DNA of 64,000 nucleotides. It comes from Microbispora sp. ZYX-F-249. Its GTDB lineage: Bacteria; Actinomycetota; Actinomycetes; Streptosporangiales; Streptosporangiaceae. Position 1 is the stretch's first letter; every line of letters starts with the position of its first letter. A model generated the notes under the pieces. The model was not told the DNA's origin. It saw only the letters and a program-made list of their open reading frames with translations, and ran no database searches. Positions 28,039 through 36,753 of the stretch are shown one piece after another. Location: assembly GCF_039649665.1 (NCBI RefSeq), contig NZ_JBDJAW010000024.1, forward strand, positions 62,001 to 126,000. The letters are read 5' to 3'. A program made the position numbers and the translations under genes.

Positions 28039-28737
28039 GTGGGTGACCGGCGCGAGGAGCTGGCCGCGGCCCTGGCCGAGGTGGAGCGGCGTGTCGAGGA
28101 CGCCTGCCGGGCCGCGGGCCGGTCGCGGTCGGATATCACCCTGATCGCGGTGACGAAGACGTACCCGGCCTCCGACGTGCGGCTGCTCGCGGAGCTGGGC
28201 GTGTCGCACGTCGGCGAGAACCGCGACCAGGAGGCGGCGGCCAAGGCGGCCGAGTGCGCCGGTCTCGGCCTCACCTGGCACTTCATCGGCCAGCTGCAGT
28301 CCAACAAGGCCCGCTCGGTCGTCTCCTACGCCCACATGGTCCACTCGGTGGACCGCTCCCGCCTGGTGGACGCGCTCAGCCGCGAGGCCGTGCGCGCGGG
28401 GCGCGAGGTGGACTGCCTCGTCCAGGTCGGGCTGGGCGAGGGGGCGGGACGGGGCGGCGCCGCGCCGGAGGAGGTGCCGGCGCTCGCCGGGCTCGTCGCC
28501 AAGGCGGAGGGGCTGCGCCTGCGGGGGGTCATGGCGGTCGCGCCGCTGGGGGAGGACCCGGCCGCCGCGTTCGCCCGGCTGCGCGCCGTCGCCGGGCGCG
28601 TGCGCGAGGAGCATCCCGCCGCGGACGTGATATCGGCCGGAATGAGTGGAGACATCCCTCAGGCTGTGATGAATGGCGCGACACACCTGCGAGTCGGTAC
28701 GGCGTTGCTCGGCCGCAGAAAGCCCTTCGTCAGGTAA
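28039..28737 (+). CDS. YggS-family pyridoxal-phosphate homeostasis protein (YlmE)
   Basis: 232 residues, a single alanine-racemase-type TIM barrel. The PLP lysine is in LIAVTKTYP. Other family segments are GENRDQEAAAKA, WHFIGQLQSNKAR, and the phosphate-binding SAGMSGDIPQAVMNGATHLRVGTALLG. It binds and buffers PLP and has no known catalysis. GTG 28039 lies 33 nt after ftsZ. The ylmD/pgeF gene often found at this junction in actinobacteria is missing. Confidence 0.93.
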   Translation: MGDRREELAAALAEVERRVEDACRAAGRSRSDITLIAVTKTYPASDVRLLAELGVSHVGENRDQEAAAKAAECAGLGLTWHFIGQLQSNKARSVVSYAHMVHSVDRSRLVDALSREAVRAGREVDCLVQVGLGEGAGRGGAAPEEVPALAGLVAKAEGLRLRGVMAVAPLGEDPAAAFARLRAVAGRVREEHPAADVISAGMSGDIPQAVMNGATHLRVGTALLGRRKPFVR

Positions 28738-28871
28738 TGTCCCCCAAGTGGACCATGGTGTCCGCGCTCAGGTAGAGGTCGATCAGCGGTGAGCTCAAAG
28801 GGGGGTACGGCTACCGCCCTGGCCTTCCGAAGGGACCTTGAAGGCACCAGTAACGCGGAGGACGACGAGCG

Positions 28872-29399
28872 ATGGCCGGCGCGATGCGCAAGATGGCGGT
28901 CTACCTCGGTCTCGTGGAGGACGACCGCTACGAAGACAGGTACGCGGCAGAGTACGGCACCGACGAGGAGTACGGCGACGAGGAGTACGACTCGCCGCGG
29001 CGCGGCTTCACCGCCCCCTCGGGTGCGCACTCCGGGCCCCTGGAGCGCGAGGACGACACCGAGACGGCCGTCCCCGCTCCGCGTCCCCCCACGACCGTGC
29101 TGGAGCGCCGTACGACCGATCTGGCGCGAATCACCACCCTGCATCCCCGCACGTACAACGAGGCGCGGACGATCGGCGAGCACTTCCGCGAGGGCACGCC
29201 GGTCATCATGAACCTGACAGAAATGGTCGACAGCGACGCCAAGCGCCTTGTCGATTTCGCGGCAGGTCTCGTCTTTGGCCTACACGGCAGCATCGAACGT
29301 GTTACCAACAAGGTGTTCCTGTTGTCCCCCGCCAACGTTGAGGTGACCGCCGAGGACAAGGCCAGAATCGCGGAACGCGGCTTCTTCAACCAGAGCTAG
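28872..29399 (+). CDS. sepF: SepF, membrane-anchored Z-ring assembly protein
   Basis: 175 residues. Start ATG 28872 with GGAGG at 28857-28861. The N-terminal amphipathic helix is [18 protein letters not shown], the membrane anchor. An acidic, Tyr-rich linker follows, then the SepF core from about residue 85 ([40 protein letters not shown]). SepF binds the FtsZ C-terminal peptide; actinobacteria lack FtsA and ZipA, so it is the main tether. Confidence 0.95.
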   Translation: MAGAMRKMAVYLGLVEDDRYEDRYAAEYGTDEEYGDEEYDSPRRGFTAPSGAHSGPLEREDDTETAVPAPRPPTTVLERRTTDLARITTLHPRTYNEARTIGEHFREGTPVIMNLTEMVDSDAKRLVDFAAGLVFGLHGSIERVTNKVFLLSPANVEVTAEDKARIAERGFFNQS

Positions 29400-29482
29400 A
29401 GTTCCATACATGAACAGTGACCGGCTTAGCGGTGCCCGTGCGGCCCGAGGACGGCTGGACCGAGGGGAGGCGGGGCTCGACT

Positions 29483-29770
29483 GTGGGGATCATTAGCGAG
29501 ATCTTGGTCATCGCCCTGACCCTCTTCCTGGTTCTGCTGATCGGCAGAATGATCATAGATACGGTGCAGGCGTTCGCCCGCGCCTGGCGGCCCACCGGGG
29601 TCGTCCTGGTGCTGGCGGAGGTCGTTTACACAGTGACCGACCCGCCTCTCAAGTTCCTCCGCCGTTTCATTCCGCCCCTCAGGTTGGGTACGGTGGCCTT
29701 TGACCTGAGCTTCACAGTGCTGTTCATTGTGGTTTTGGTCTTGATCCAAGTCGTGAACGCGCTTCGTTGA
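29483..29770 (+). CDS. YggT-family membrane protein (YlmG)
   Basis: 95 residues. Start GTG 29483 is chosen because it gives the usual length and begins just before TM helix 1 (IISEILVIALTLFLVLLIGR). The second TM helix is FDLSFTVLFIVVLVLIQVV. Between them lies the family motif TDPPLKFLRRFIPPL. Homologues are linked to division and membrane organisation. It lies between sepF and divIVA, as in other actinobacteria. Confidence 0.88.
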   Translation: MGIISEILVIALTLFLVLLIGRMIIDTVQAFARAWRPTGVVLVLAEVVYTVTDPPLKFLRRFIPPLRLGTVAFDLSFTVLFIVVLVLIQVVNALR

Positions 29771-29819
29771 TCGGGTACCGTCCGACCGGACAGACTCCAA
29801 GCGCGCCAAGGAGACCCAA

Positions 29820-30683
29820 ATGCCGTTGACGCCCGCCGATGTGCGGAACAAGCAGTTCAGTACCACCCGGCTGAGGCCGGGGTACGACGAGGAGGAGGTC
29901 GACGCGTTCCTCGACGAGGTCGAGGCCGAGTTGGACCGTCTCATCCAGGAGAACGAGGAACTCCGCGCGAAGCTGGCCGAGTGCCTCAGGGGCAAGGTCC
30001 CCGGGGGCATGGGCATGCCCGGCTCCATGCAGATGGCTCCCGCTCCGGTGGCCGAGCCGAAGCCCGAGATGATGGCCCCCCAGCCGGAGCCGATCAAGCC
30101 TCCGGAGCCGGCCCGTCCCGAGCCGGTGCCCGTCGGCATGGGCCTGCCGCCCGCCGAGGACAACATGGACACCGCGGCCCGCGTGCTCGCCCTCGCCCAG
30201 CAGACGGCCGACCAGGCGATCGCCGACGCCCGTCGCGAGGCGGACGAGACCGTGACCCGCGCCCGGCGCGAGGCCGACGACATCCTCGGCAAGGCCCGCC
30301 GTCAGGCCGAGCAGATCATCGGCGACGCCCGCGCCCGCGCCGAGACGCTCGAGCGCGACGCGCAGGAGCGGCACCGTCAGGCCATGGGCACCCTGGTGCA
30401 GACCCGCGACGAGCTGGAGCGCAAGGTCGAGGAACTGCGCAGCTTCGAACGCGAGTACCGCAGCCGCCTCAAGCTCTACCTGGAGAACCAGCTCGCGGAG
30501 CTGAACGTCGCCGGTGAGGGCAGCGGAGGCTTCCCGATCGTGGGCGCCGCCCCGGCCATGGCCCACGCCGTCGCCCCCGGTCCCCAGCAGATGGGCGCCG
30601 CCCCCAACCCGTTCGGCCAGGAGCCCTCGCAGCACTCCGGCGCCTTCCCCGGTCCCGACGGCCCCCACAACGACCGCCGGTAA
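29820..30683 (+). CDS. divIVA: DivIVA / Wag31 polar growth scaffold
   Basis: 287 residues. It starts MPLTPADVRNKQFSTTRLRP, the membrane-curvature-sensing N-terminus, followed by the first coiled-coil (GYDEEEVDAFLDEVEAELDR). A Pro/Met-rich linker (about 60-120) is followed by a long second coiled-coil rich in Ala/Arg/Glu (about 120-225) and a flexible tail. It assembles at poles and branch sites to direct tip growth. The ribosome site AAGGAG (29808-29813) is strong. Confidence 0.96.
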   Translation: MPLTPADVRNKQFSTTRLRPGYDEEEVDAFLDEVEAELDRLIQENEELRAKLAECLRGKVPGGMGMPGSMQMAPAPVAEPKPEMMAPQPEPIKPPEPARPEPVPVGMGLPPAEDNMDTAARVLALAQQTADQAIADARREADETVTRARREADDILGKARRQAEQIIGDARARAETLERDAQERHRQAMGTLVQTRDELERKVEELRSFEREYRSRLKLYLENQLAELNVAGEGSGGFPIVGAAPAMAHAVAPGPQQMGAAPNPFGQEPSQHSGAFPGPDGPHNDRR

Positions 30684-30729
30684 GCAGTGGCGGGTCCTCG
30701 CAGGGACCCGATAGCTCGGAGAACCCCCC

Positions 30730-32394
30730 GTGATCCTCATCAGCGCCGCACTGGTCCTCGCCGCAATCGTCCTGCTCATCGCGGGCGTCGTGCTGGGGAC
30801 ACCCCCTCTCGTGATGTGGTCGATCGTCGTCAGCGTGCTGTCGGCGGTCTGCCTGCTGATCGGGGCACTGCTGAGGCGCCACGAGCTGTTCCCGGCCGGC
30901 GGGCGTGCCGCCGAGGGAACGGCTCCCACCCCCCCGGGTTCGTCCGTGCCCCAGCTCGCGCACGTCGGTGCCGTGAGCGGGGCGTACGGCGGAGCCCTCG
31001 CCGGGGCGCCGGCGCATCCGGTGGCGACGCCCATGGTTGCGGCACCGCCGGTCACGCATCACGGGGCACTGCCCCCCCAGACCTTCCCGTCCCCGCCGCC
31101 CCAGCGGACGGGACCGATCGCGCGGCCCCCGGCCGCCTCGGGGCGCGGCCTCGCCCCCGACGCGATCGTCCTCGTGATTCCCGGGCGCAAGCGCTTCCAC
31201 CTGGCCACCTGCCGTCAGCTCGTCGGGCGGGAGACCGAGGAGCTGACCCACGAGGAGGCCCGCGAGGAGGGCTTCACCCCCTGCACCACCTGCCTCCCCG
31301 AAGCCTCGGCCCGTATGGCCGAGCCGGAGGAGGCCGCGCCGCGCGGCGATTCGATCCGCGGCGATTCGATCGGCGACGAGAGCCTGCGCGCCGAAGCGGC
31401 TCCCACGACCACCATGCCTGCGGCCGGGAGCACCGGCACGACCGGCGGCGAACCGACCCGTCCCACGCCCGCTGACCCGGAGCCGCCCTTAGCGCGGCTT
31501 CCTCAGCCCGGCGTCCCGGGGCCGCGCCTGCCCGAGTCGCCCGCCCCCGAGCCGTCCGTTCCGCCCGCGCAGGCCGATGACACGCAGGCCGGGGACACGC
31601 CGTCCGGTGACGAAGCGCGTGAAGAGTCCTCCGAGACGCCTCGAAAGGCGCCCGGCGGTCCGGAGGCCGAAACGGCCGACGCGGCCGACGCGGCCGACGC
31701 CGGCGCCGAGGACGACGGGCACACGCCGGTCGACTGGTTCGGCCGCGGCGGGGCGCAGCCGTCCGATGCCGACGCAGACGCTGCGGTGCCGGAGCGCGCC
31801 GCACCGTCCGAGCCGCCGTCCGGATCCTCCGCGTCGTCCCGGCCATCCGCCACGTCATGGTCCGCACCGGCCTGGTCTCCGCCGGCAGCGGGATCGGCGT
31901 CGGGCCCGACGGACGACGAGACGGACGAGTCGATCACCGACACCGCCGAGCACGACTGGTTCCGGCCCGGCCGGGTCTCCCGGCCGTGGGACCCCGCGCG
32001 GTCCAAGGCGGCCGAGGCGGCGGAGGACGCACCGTCGTCCGGGGACGGCGACCCCGGGGACGACGCGGCAGGGGAGAAGACGCCCCAAGAGACTCCGGCC
32101 TCTTCGCGGACGGCCGGCTCCTCCCCTGCGGACGACGAGCAGGCTCGTGACACCCAGACCTCCCGCAAGCAGGGCGACCCCGATGCGGACGCGAACGCGT
32201 CCCCGGCGGACGCCCCCACGTCCCCGCCCGCGGGGACCGGAGAGCCGGTGGAGCCGGCAGAGATCCGCGAATCCGGGCGCGCCGGATTCGCGGCCTCGGC
32301 CGGCTCCACCTCCGGCGGCCGGAAGACCGGCGAGAGGGCCGGTGCGGACTCCTCATCCGACGAGCCCGGCGCCGATGAGGCGGGCCGCGGCTAG
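30730..32394 (+). CDS. Membrane protein with a His/Cys metal-site motif, function unknown
   Basis: 554 residues from GTG 30730 (GGAG eight bases upstream). Two TM helices (about 4-22 and 30-48) are followed by a Pro/Ala linker. A compact segment (about 145-195) carries H157-x3-C161-x23-C185-x2-C188, embedded in RKRFHLATCRQL and EEGFTPCTTCLPE. This resembles the small Ada-like or nuclease-associated zinc sites (HxxxC...GxxPCxxC). The last about 360 residues are acidic, Ser/Pro/Asp-rich and disordered. It follows divIVA by 46 nt and may be co-transcribed. A role at the pole is only a guess. Confidence 0.75.
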   Translation: MILISAALVLAAIVLLIAGVVLGTPPLVMWSIVVSVLSAVCLLIGALLRRHELFPAGGRAAEGTAPTPPGSSVPQLAHVGAVSGAYGGALAGAPAHPVATPMVAAPPVTHHGALPPQTFPSPPPQRTGPIARPPAASGRGLAPDAIVLVIPGRKRFHLATCRQLVGRETEELTHEEAREEGFTPCTTCLPEASARMAEPEEAAPRGDSIRGDSIGDESLRAEAAPTTTMPAAGSTGTTGGEPTRPTPADPEPPLARLPQPGVPGPRLPESPAPEPSVPPAQADDTQAGDTPSGDEAREESSETPRKAPGGPEAETADAADAADAGAEDDGHTPVDWFGRGGAQPSDADADAAVPERAAPSEPPSGSSASSRPSATSWSAPAWSPPAAGSASGPTDDETDESITDTAEHDWFRPGRVSRPWDPARSKAAEAAEDAPSSGDGDPGDDAAGEKTPQETPASSRTAGSSPADDEQARDTQTSRKQGDPDADANASPADAPTSPPAGTGEPVEPAEIRESGRAGFAASAGSTSGGRKTGERAGADSSSDEPGADEAGRG

Positions 32395-32550
32395 AAGGCC
32401 GGTCACCGAGGACGACCAGGCCGCGCCCGGCACGTCCCCGCCCTGCCGCGCCGGGTCGGCCCGGCCGCCGTGAACTCCGGCCGTGTGCGATGCGCTCGCG
32501 CAGCCGCCCGCCTCGGTGAGGCGAACCTTGAGCGCAGGGTCCCGTGTCGC

Positions 32551-32591
32551 GTCACCGGGGCCGTATGGACGTATGGACCGGCCCCGGTGAC
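32551..32591. terminator. Large hairpin between convergent genes
   Basis: GTCACCGGGGCCG and CGGCCCCGGTGAC form a perfect 13-bp stem. The 15-base loop contains TATGGAC twice. It lies between the divIVA-side genes (plus) and ileS (minus), so it can stop transcription from both sides. About 215 bases here hold no gene. Confidence 0.75.
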
Positions 32592-32609
32592 GTCGGGCGA
32601 CAGCCCGGC

Positions 32610-35600
32610 TCAGGCCTTGCGGAGGCGGAAGGACAGGCCGAGGTCGGCGTCCTCGTGGACCGGCAGGTCCTCGTCCGGGGCGCCTTCCGCGATCCGGGAG
32701 GCGAGCACCTCGTCGGCCACGGCGCCGGCGGCTCCGCGCAGCGCCTCGGCCAGCTCACCCTCGGCCGACCACCACAGGTCGATGCGGTCGGTGATGGACA
32801 GCCCGGTCGACTTGCGGGCCTCCTGGACGAGCCGGATCACGTCGCGGACCAGACCCGCCCGGCGCAGTTCGTCGGTGATCGCCAGGTCCAGGGCCACGGT
32901 CTCGCCGGTGCCGGTGTCCACCGCGCCGGTCTCCACAGCCCAGCCCGACTTGGGCTGCTCGGTCACGATCACGTCGTCCGCGCCCAGCTCCACCGTGCCC
33001 AGCTCGCCGGCCTCGACCGTCGCGGTCCCGCCCGAGCGCAGGGCCCGGGCCAGCGCCGCGGGGTCGGCCGCCGACACGGCGGAGGCGACGAGCTTGGTCT
33101 GCGAGCCGAACCGCTTGCCGAGGCTGCGGAAGTTGGGCTTGACCGTGAACGTCACCAGGTCGGCGGAGAAGCCGGACAGGTCCTCCAGCCGCTGGACGTT
33201 GAGCTCGTCGGCGATCAGCTCGCGCAGCTCGCCGGGGAGCGCGGCCCAGCCGGGGGCGCCGACCAGCGCCCGGCCGAGCGGCTGGCGGGTCTTGACCGAC
33301 GAGGACGCGCGGGCCGAACGGCCCAGCTCGACCAGGCGGCGCACCAGCGCCATCCGCTCCGACAGCTCGGGGTCGAGCAGCGCGGTGTTCACCTCGGGCC
33401 AGGCGGCCAGGTGCACCGAGGCCGGGGCGTCCGGGTCGCGCAGCACGTCCCACAGGTAGTCGGTGAGGAACGGCACGAGCGGGGCCATGAGACGGGTGAC
33501 GGTCTCCAGGCACTCGTACAGCGTCGCGAAGGCCGACGCCTCACCGGACCAGAAGCGGCGGCGCGAGCGGCGGACGTACCAGTTGGACAGGTCGTCCAGG
33601 AACTCGGTGAGCCGCCGCCCGGCCCGGGCGGTGTCGAACTCCTCCATCGACGCGGTGACCTCGGCCACCGTGCGGTGCAGCTCCGCCAGCGCCCACCGGT
33701 CGATCAGCGGCCGCTCGGCGTACGCCGGGGCGTCGGCCATCCGGGCCGGCGACCACGACTCGGCGTTGGCGTAGAGCGCGAAGAACGACGCGGTGTTCCA
33801 GTAGGTCAGCAGGACCTTCCGGACGATCTCCTCCAGCGCGGCGTGGCCGATCCTGCGCGGGGCCCAGGGGGACCCGGAGGTGGCCATGTACCAGCGCAGG
33901 GCGTCGGCGCCGTGCTGGTCCATCAGCGGCATCGGCCGCAGCACGTTGCCCAGGTGCTTGCTCATCTTGCGGCCGTCCTCGGCGAGGATCAGGCCGAGGC
34001 AGAGCACGTTCTCGTACGACGACCGGCCGAACACCAGCGTGCCGACGGTCATCATCGAGTAGAACCAGCCACGGGTCTGGTCGATCGCCTCGCAGATGAA
34101 CTGGCCGGGGAAGGAGCTCTCGAAGACCTCCTTGTTGACCAGCGGCGCGCCCCACTGGGCGAACGGCATGGCGCCCGAGTCGTACCAGACGTCGATCACG
34201 TCGGGCACGCGCCGGGCCTCCGCCTGACACGACGGGCAGGGGAAGGTCACGTCGTCGACGTACGGGCGGTGCGGGTCGAGTCCGGTCAGGTCGCGGCCCG
34301 CCAGCTCGCCCAGCTCCTCCAGCGAGCCGACGCAGGTGACGTGGTCCTCGTCCCGGGAGCAGACCCACAGCGGCAGCGGCGTGCCCCAGTAGCGGGACCG
34401 CGACAGCGCCCAGTCGACGTTGTTGCGGAGCCACTCGCCGTACCGGCCGTGCTTGATGGTCTCGGGGAACCAGTTGGTGCGCTCGTTCTCCGCGAGGAGC
34501 CGGTCCTTGATCTCCGTGGTCCTGATGTACCAGGACGGCAGCGCGTAGTAGAGGAGCGGGGTGTGGCAGCGCCAGCAGTGCGGGTAGCTGTGCTCGAAGT
34601 GCTCGCCGCGGAACAGCAGGCCGCGCTCGCGGAGGTTGTCCGTCAGCGGCTCGTCGGCGTCCTTGAAGAACAGGCCGCCGACGAACGGCACGTCCGGCAG
34701 GAAGCGACCGTCCGGGCCGATCGGGTTCACCACCGGCAGGCCGTAGCGCTTGCAGACCGTCATGTCGTCGGCGCCGAAGGCGGGGGCCTGGTGGACCAGG
34801 CCGGTGCCGTCCTCGACCGTGACGTACGTGCCGAGCACGACGTAGTGGGCGTCCTCGATGTCCACCAGGTCGAAGGGGCGCCGGTAGGCGGTGTGCTCCA
34901 GCTCGGAGCCCTTGTAGGTGGCCAGCACCTCGGCGTCCTCGCCGAGGACCCGCCGCAGCAGCGGCTCGGCCACCACGAGCACCTCGTCGCCGCGCCGGGC
35001 CGCGACGTACGTCACGTCGGGGTGCACGGCGACCGCGGTGTTGGACACCAGGGTCCAGGGCGTGGTGGTCCAGATCAGCAGCGAGGCGCCCAGCTCGGCC
35101 AGGGGGCCGGACACGACGGGCATCCGCACGTACACCGACGGGCTGGAGACGGTCTCGTAGCCGCCGGGCTGGCCGAGCTCGTGGTCGGACAGGCCCGTGC
35201 CGCAACGGGGGCAGTACGGCGTGATGCGGTGGTCGCGGAACAGCAGGCCCTTGTCCCAGACGACCTTGAGCGACCACCAGACGGCCTCGACGTACTGGGG
35301 GTCCATCGTGCGGTAGGCCTGGGACATGTCGACCCAGTAGCCCATCCGCTCGGTCATCTCCTCGAACGCGTCCACGTGCCGCAGCACCGACTCGCGGCAG
35401 CGCGCGTTGAACTCGGCGATGCCGTACGACTCGATCTCGGGCTTGCCGGACAGGCCGAGTTCCTTCTCGACGGCGACCTCGACGGGCAGGCCGTGGCAGT
35501 CCCAGCCGGCCTTGCGGGGGACGTGGTAGCCGCGCATCGACTTGTAGCGGGGGAAGACGTCCTTGAAGACGCGGGCTTCGACGTGGTGCACGCCGGGCAT

Positions 35601-35768
35601 GCCGTTGGCGGTGGGCGGGCCCTCGTAGAACACCCAGGACGGGCCGCCGGCGTTCTGCTCCAGCGAGCGCTCGAAGACCTTCCCGTCCCGCCAGCGTTCG
35701 AGGACCTCGTGCTCGAGGGCCGGCAGGTCGACCTGCGCGGGAAGTGAGCGGAAATGGTGGGAAGACAT
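32610..35768 (-). CDS. ileS: Isoleucyl-tRNA synthetase (type 2, eukaryote-like)
   Basis: 1052 residues, cytosolic; it charges tRNA-Ile. Class I signature 1 is the variant GMPGVHHVEARVFKD, as in mycobacterial IleRS. KMSKH is in DGRKMSKHLGNVL. The editing domain (LLIWTTTPWTLVSNTAVAV), zinc-like CPRCG and CPSC knuckles and the anticodon-binding C-terminus are present. Type 2 enzymes are typically mupirocin-insensitive (family knowledge). Start ATG 35768 gives MSSHHFRSLPAQVDLPALE. Upstream lies a T-box leader; the GGAGG at 35781-35785 is 12 bases from the start. Confidence 0.96.
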   Translation of the reverse strand: MSSHHFRSLPAQVDLPALEHEVLERWRDGKVFERSLEQNAGGPSWVFYEGPPTANGMPGVHHVEARVFKDVFPRYKSMRGYHVPRKAGWDCHGLPVEVAVEKELGLSGKPEIESYGIAEFNARCRESVLRHVDAFEEMTERMGYWVDMSQAYRTMDPQYVEAVWWSLKVVWDKGLLFRDHRITPYCPRCGTGLSDHELGQPGGYETVSSPSVYVRMPVVSGPLAELGASLLIWTTTPWTLVSNTAVAVHPDVTYVAARRGDEVLVVAEPLLRRVLGEDAEVLATYKGSELEHTAYRRPFDLVDIEDAHYVVLGTYVTVEDGTGLVHQAPAFGADDMTVCKRYGLPVVNPIGPDGRFLPDVPFVGGLFFKDADEPLTDNLRERGLLFRGEHFEHSYPHCWRCHTPLLYYALPSWYIRTTEIKDRLLAENERTNWFPETIKHGRYGEWLRNNVDWALSRSRYWGTPLPLWVCSRDEDHVTCVGSLEELGELAGRDLTGLDPHRPYVDDVTFPCPSCQAEARRVPDVIDVWYDSGAMPFAQWGAPLVNKEVFESSFPGQFICEAIDQTRGWFYSMMTVGTLVFGRSSYENVLCLGLILAEDGRKMSKHLGNVLRPMPLMDQHGADALRWYMATSGSPWAPRRIGHAALEEIVRKVLLTYWNTASFFALYANAESWSPARMADAPAYAERPLIDRWALAELHRTVAEVTASMEEFDTARAGRRLTEFLDDLSNWYVRRSRRRFWSGEASAFATLYECLETVTRLMAPLVPFLTDYLWDVLRDPDAPASVHLAAWPEVNTALLDPELSERMALVRRLVELGRSARASSSVKTRQPLGRALVGAPGWAALPGELRELIADELNVQRLEDLSGFSADLVTFTVKPNFRSLGKRFGSQTKLVASAVSAADPAALARALRSGGTATVEAGELGTVELGADDVIVTEQPKSGWAVETGAVDTGTGETVALDLAITDELRRAGLVRDVIRLVQEARKSTGLSITDRIDLWWSAEGELAEALRGAAGAVADEVLASRIAEGAPDEDLPVHEDADLGLSFRLRKA

Positions 35769-35780
35769 CGTCGGGCGGAA

Positions 35781-36000
35781 CCTCCACGCGGTGGCTGTGA
35801 CAGCGCTGCTGACATGGCGTGAAGGGACGAAGCCGGGTGCGGCTCCGCGGTACCACCCTTCTTGACGCCCGGCCGGTGGCGGACGCCCTCTCGTTTTGTC
35901 TCCGCTGCCGGTTCTACTCGGCCGGGACGGCCTTTCCTCCGGCGGCTCCGGGGTGATCTTCCCTCCGTGGCCCGCCCCGGGCTCACACCGTCCCCGGGTC
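35781..36000 (-). promoter_or_regulatory. T-box riboswitch leader of ileS (translational type)
   Basis: Read on the minus strand, the canonical T-box AAGGGTGGTACCGCG lies at 35846-35860. Upstream, a short Stem I is formed by CCGGGG (35975-35980) and CCCCGG (35948-35953). An ATC isoleucine specifier (35955-35957) sits at the 3' side of its loop. There is no U-tract terminator; the GGAGG ribosome site follows at 35781-35785. This matches the ultrashort-Stem-I translational ileS T-boxes known in actinobacteria. Uncharged tRNA-Ile would expose the ribosome site. Confidence 0.92.
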
Positions 36001-36251
36001 GCTGAGCGGGCGGATGCGGAGGTACTCGTCCCCATCAACGCCTTGCAGACTACGACGATAACGCAACCCGGCCGCGAGGGCTTCCCGATATACGGCCGGC
36101 GATCCGGGTGAGACCCGGCTCGTCGCGGGAATACGGGGGAGGACGCCGGTGGCACCACTCGCGACAAAGAGATCGAAATAGAGGGCGACGAGGAGGAGCT
36201 GGCTGAATGCGCCATCCGGGTACGGGTGGGGTAAAAGCCTCGGCGAGTCCG

Positions 36252-36280
36252 TTGCCGATCCGTTATCGGCGACTTATTCT
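36252..36280 (+). promoter_or_regulatory. Promoter of the dksA-lspA-rluD genes with palindromic spacer
   Basis: TTGCCG (36252-36257) and TATTCT (36275-36280) are spaced 17 bp. Between them the dyad GCCGAT-CCGTT-ATCGGC (36254-36270) fills the spacer, a position typical of repressor operators. Bases 36001-36251, between this promoter and the T-box, show nothing clear. Confidence 0.6.
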
Positions 36281-36302
36281 GCCCGGACCGGCCCGATGTG
36301 CG

Positions 36303-36322
36303 CCCTGCCCCCGAGGGCAGGG
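36303..36322 (+). promoter_or_regulatory. 5'-UTR hairpin before the dksA-like gene
   Basis: CCCTGCCC and GGGCAGGG form a perfect 8-bp stem around CCGA, about 35 bases before the start codon. It may stabilise or tune the leader RNA. Confidence 0.45.
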
Positions 36323-36357
36323 GCTCGAAGGGTTCCTGGGCGAAGGGGAGGCCCGCA

Positions 36358-36753
36358 ATGACGACGCGCACGGCGAGAACCGCCATCGGTGAGGACGTCT
36401 GGTCCGAGGAGGAGCTCGCCGAGGTCCGGGAGCGGCTGCGGCACGAGATCGAGGAGTTGCGCGCCGACATCGCCAGGGCGGAGGAACAGCTCGCGTCCGG
36501 TGACGTGAGCCAGGGCGCGGGGGACGATCCGGCCGATGCCGGGGCCAAGACGTATGAGCGTGAGCGTGAGATCGCCCTTACCCTGAATGCGCGCGACCTG
36601 CTCGCGCAGAACGAGCGGGCGATCGCCCGCGTCGAGGCAGGGACTTACGGAGAGTGCGAATCGTGCCACAAGCCGATCGGCAAGGAGCGCCTGAGGGCAT
36701 TCCCGAGAGCGACGCTGTGCGTAGCGTGCAAGCAGCGGGAGGAGCGTCGCTGA
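36358..36753 (+). CDS. TraR/DksA C4-type zinc-finger protein
   Basis: 131 residues. ATG 36358 has GGGGAGG seven bases upstream. A helical hairpin (EELAEVRERLRHEIEELRAD onward) with acidic residues is followed by a C-terminal zinc finger [25 protein letters not shown] (C-x2-C...C-x2-C). DksA-type proteins bind the RNA polymerase secondary channel; actinobacterial members of this family are variably studied. The coiled-coil tip lacks an obvious DxxDxA signature, so ppGpp-synergy should not be assumed. It is followed by lspA, which starts within it. Confidence 0.9.
   Translation: MTTRTARTAIGEDVWSEEELAEVRERLRHEIEELRADIARAEEQLASGDVSQGAGDDPADAGAKTYEREREIALTLNARDLLAQNERAIARVEAGTYGECESCHKPIGKERLRAFPRATLCVACKQREERR

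Noticed and set aside
32544-35747. A 1067-codon open frame on the plus strand opposite ileS
   Set aside because: It is the antisense shadow of ileS. GC-rich third positions leave long open frames on the other strand; its translation is low-complexity Arg/Gly/Val/Leu with no family motif.
36207-36392. Small open frame upstream of the dksA-like gene
   Set aside because: It covers the promoter and operator-like palindrome and is out of frame with the real start, which has a strong ribosome site.
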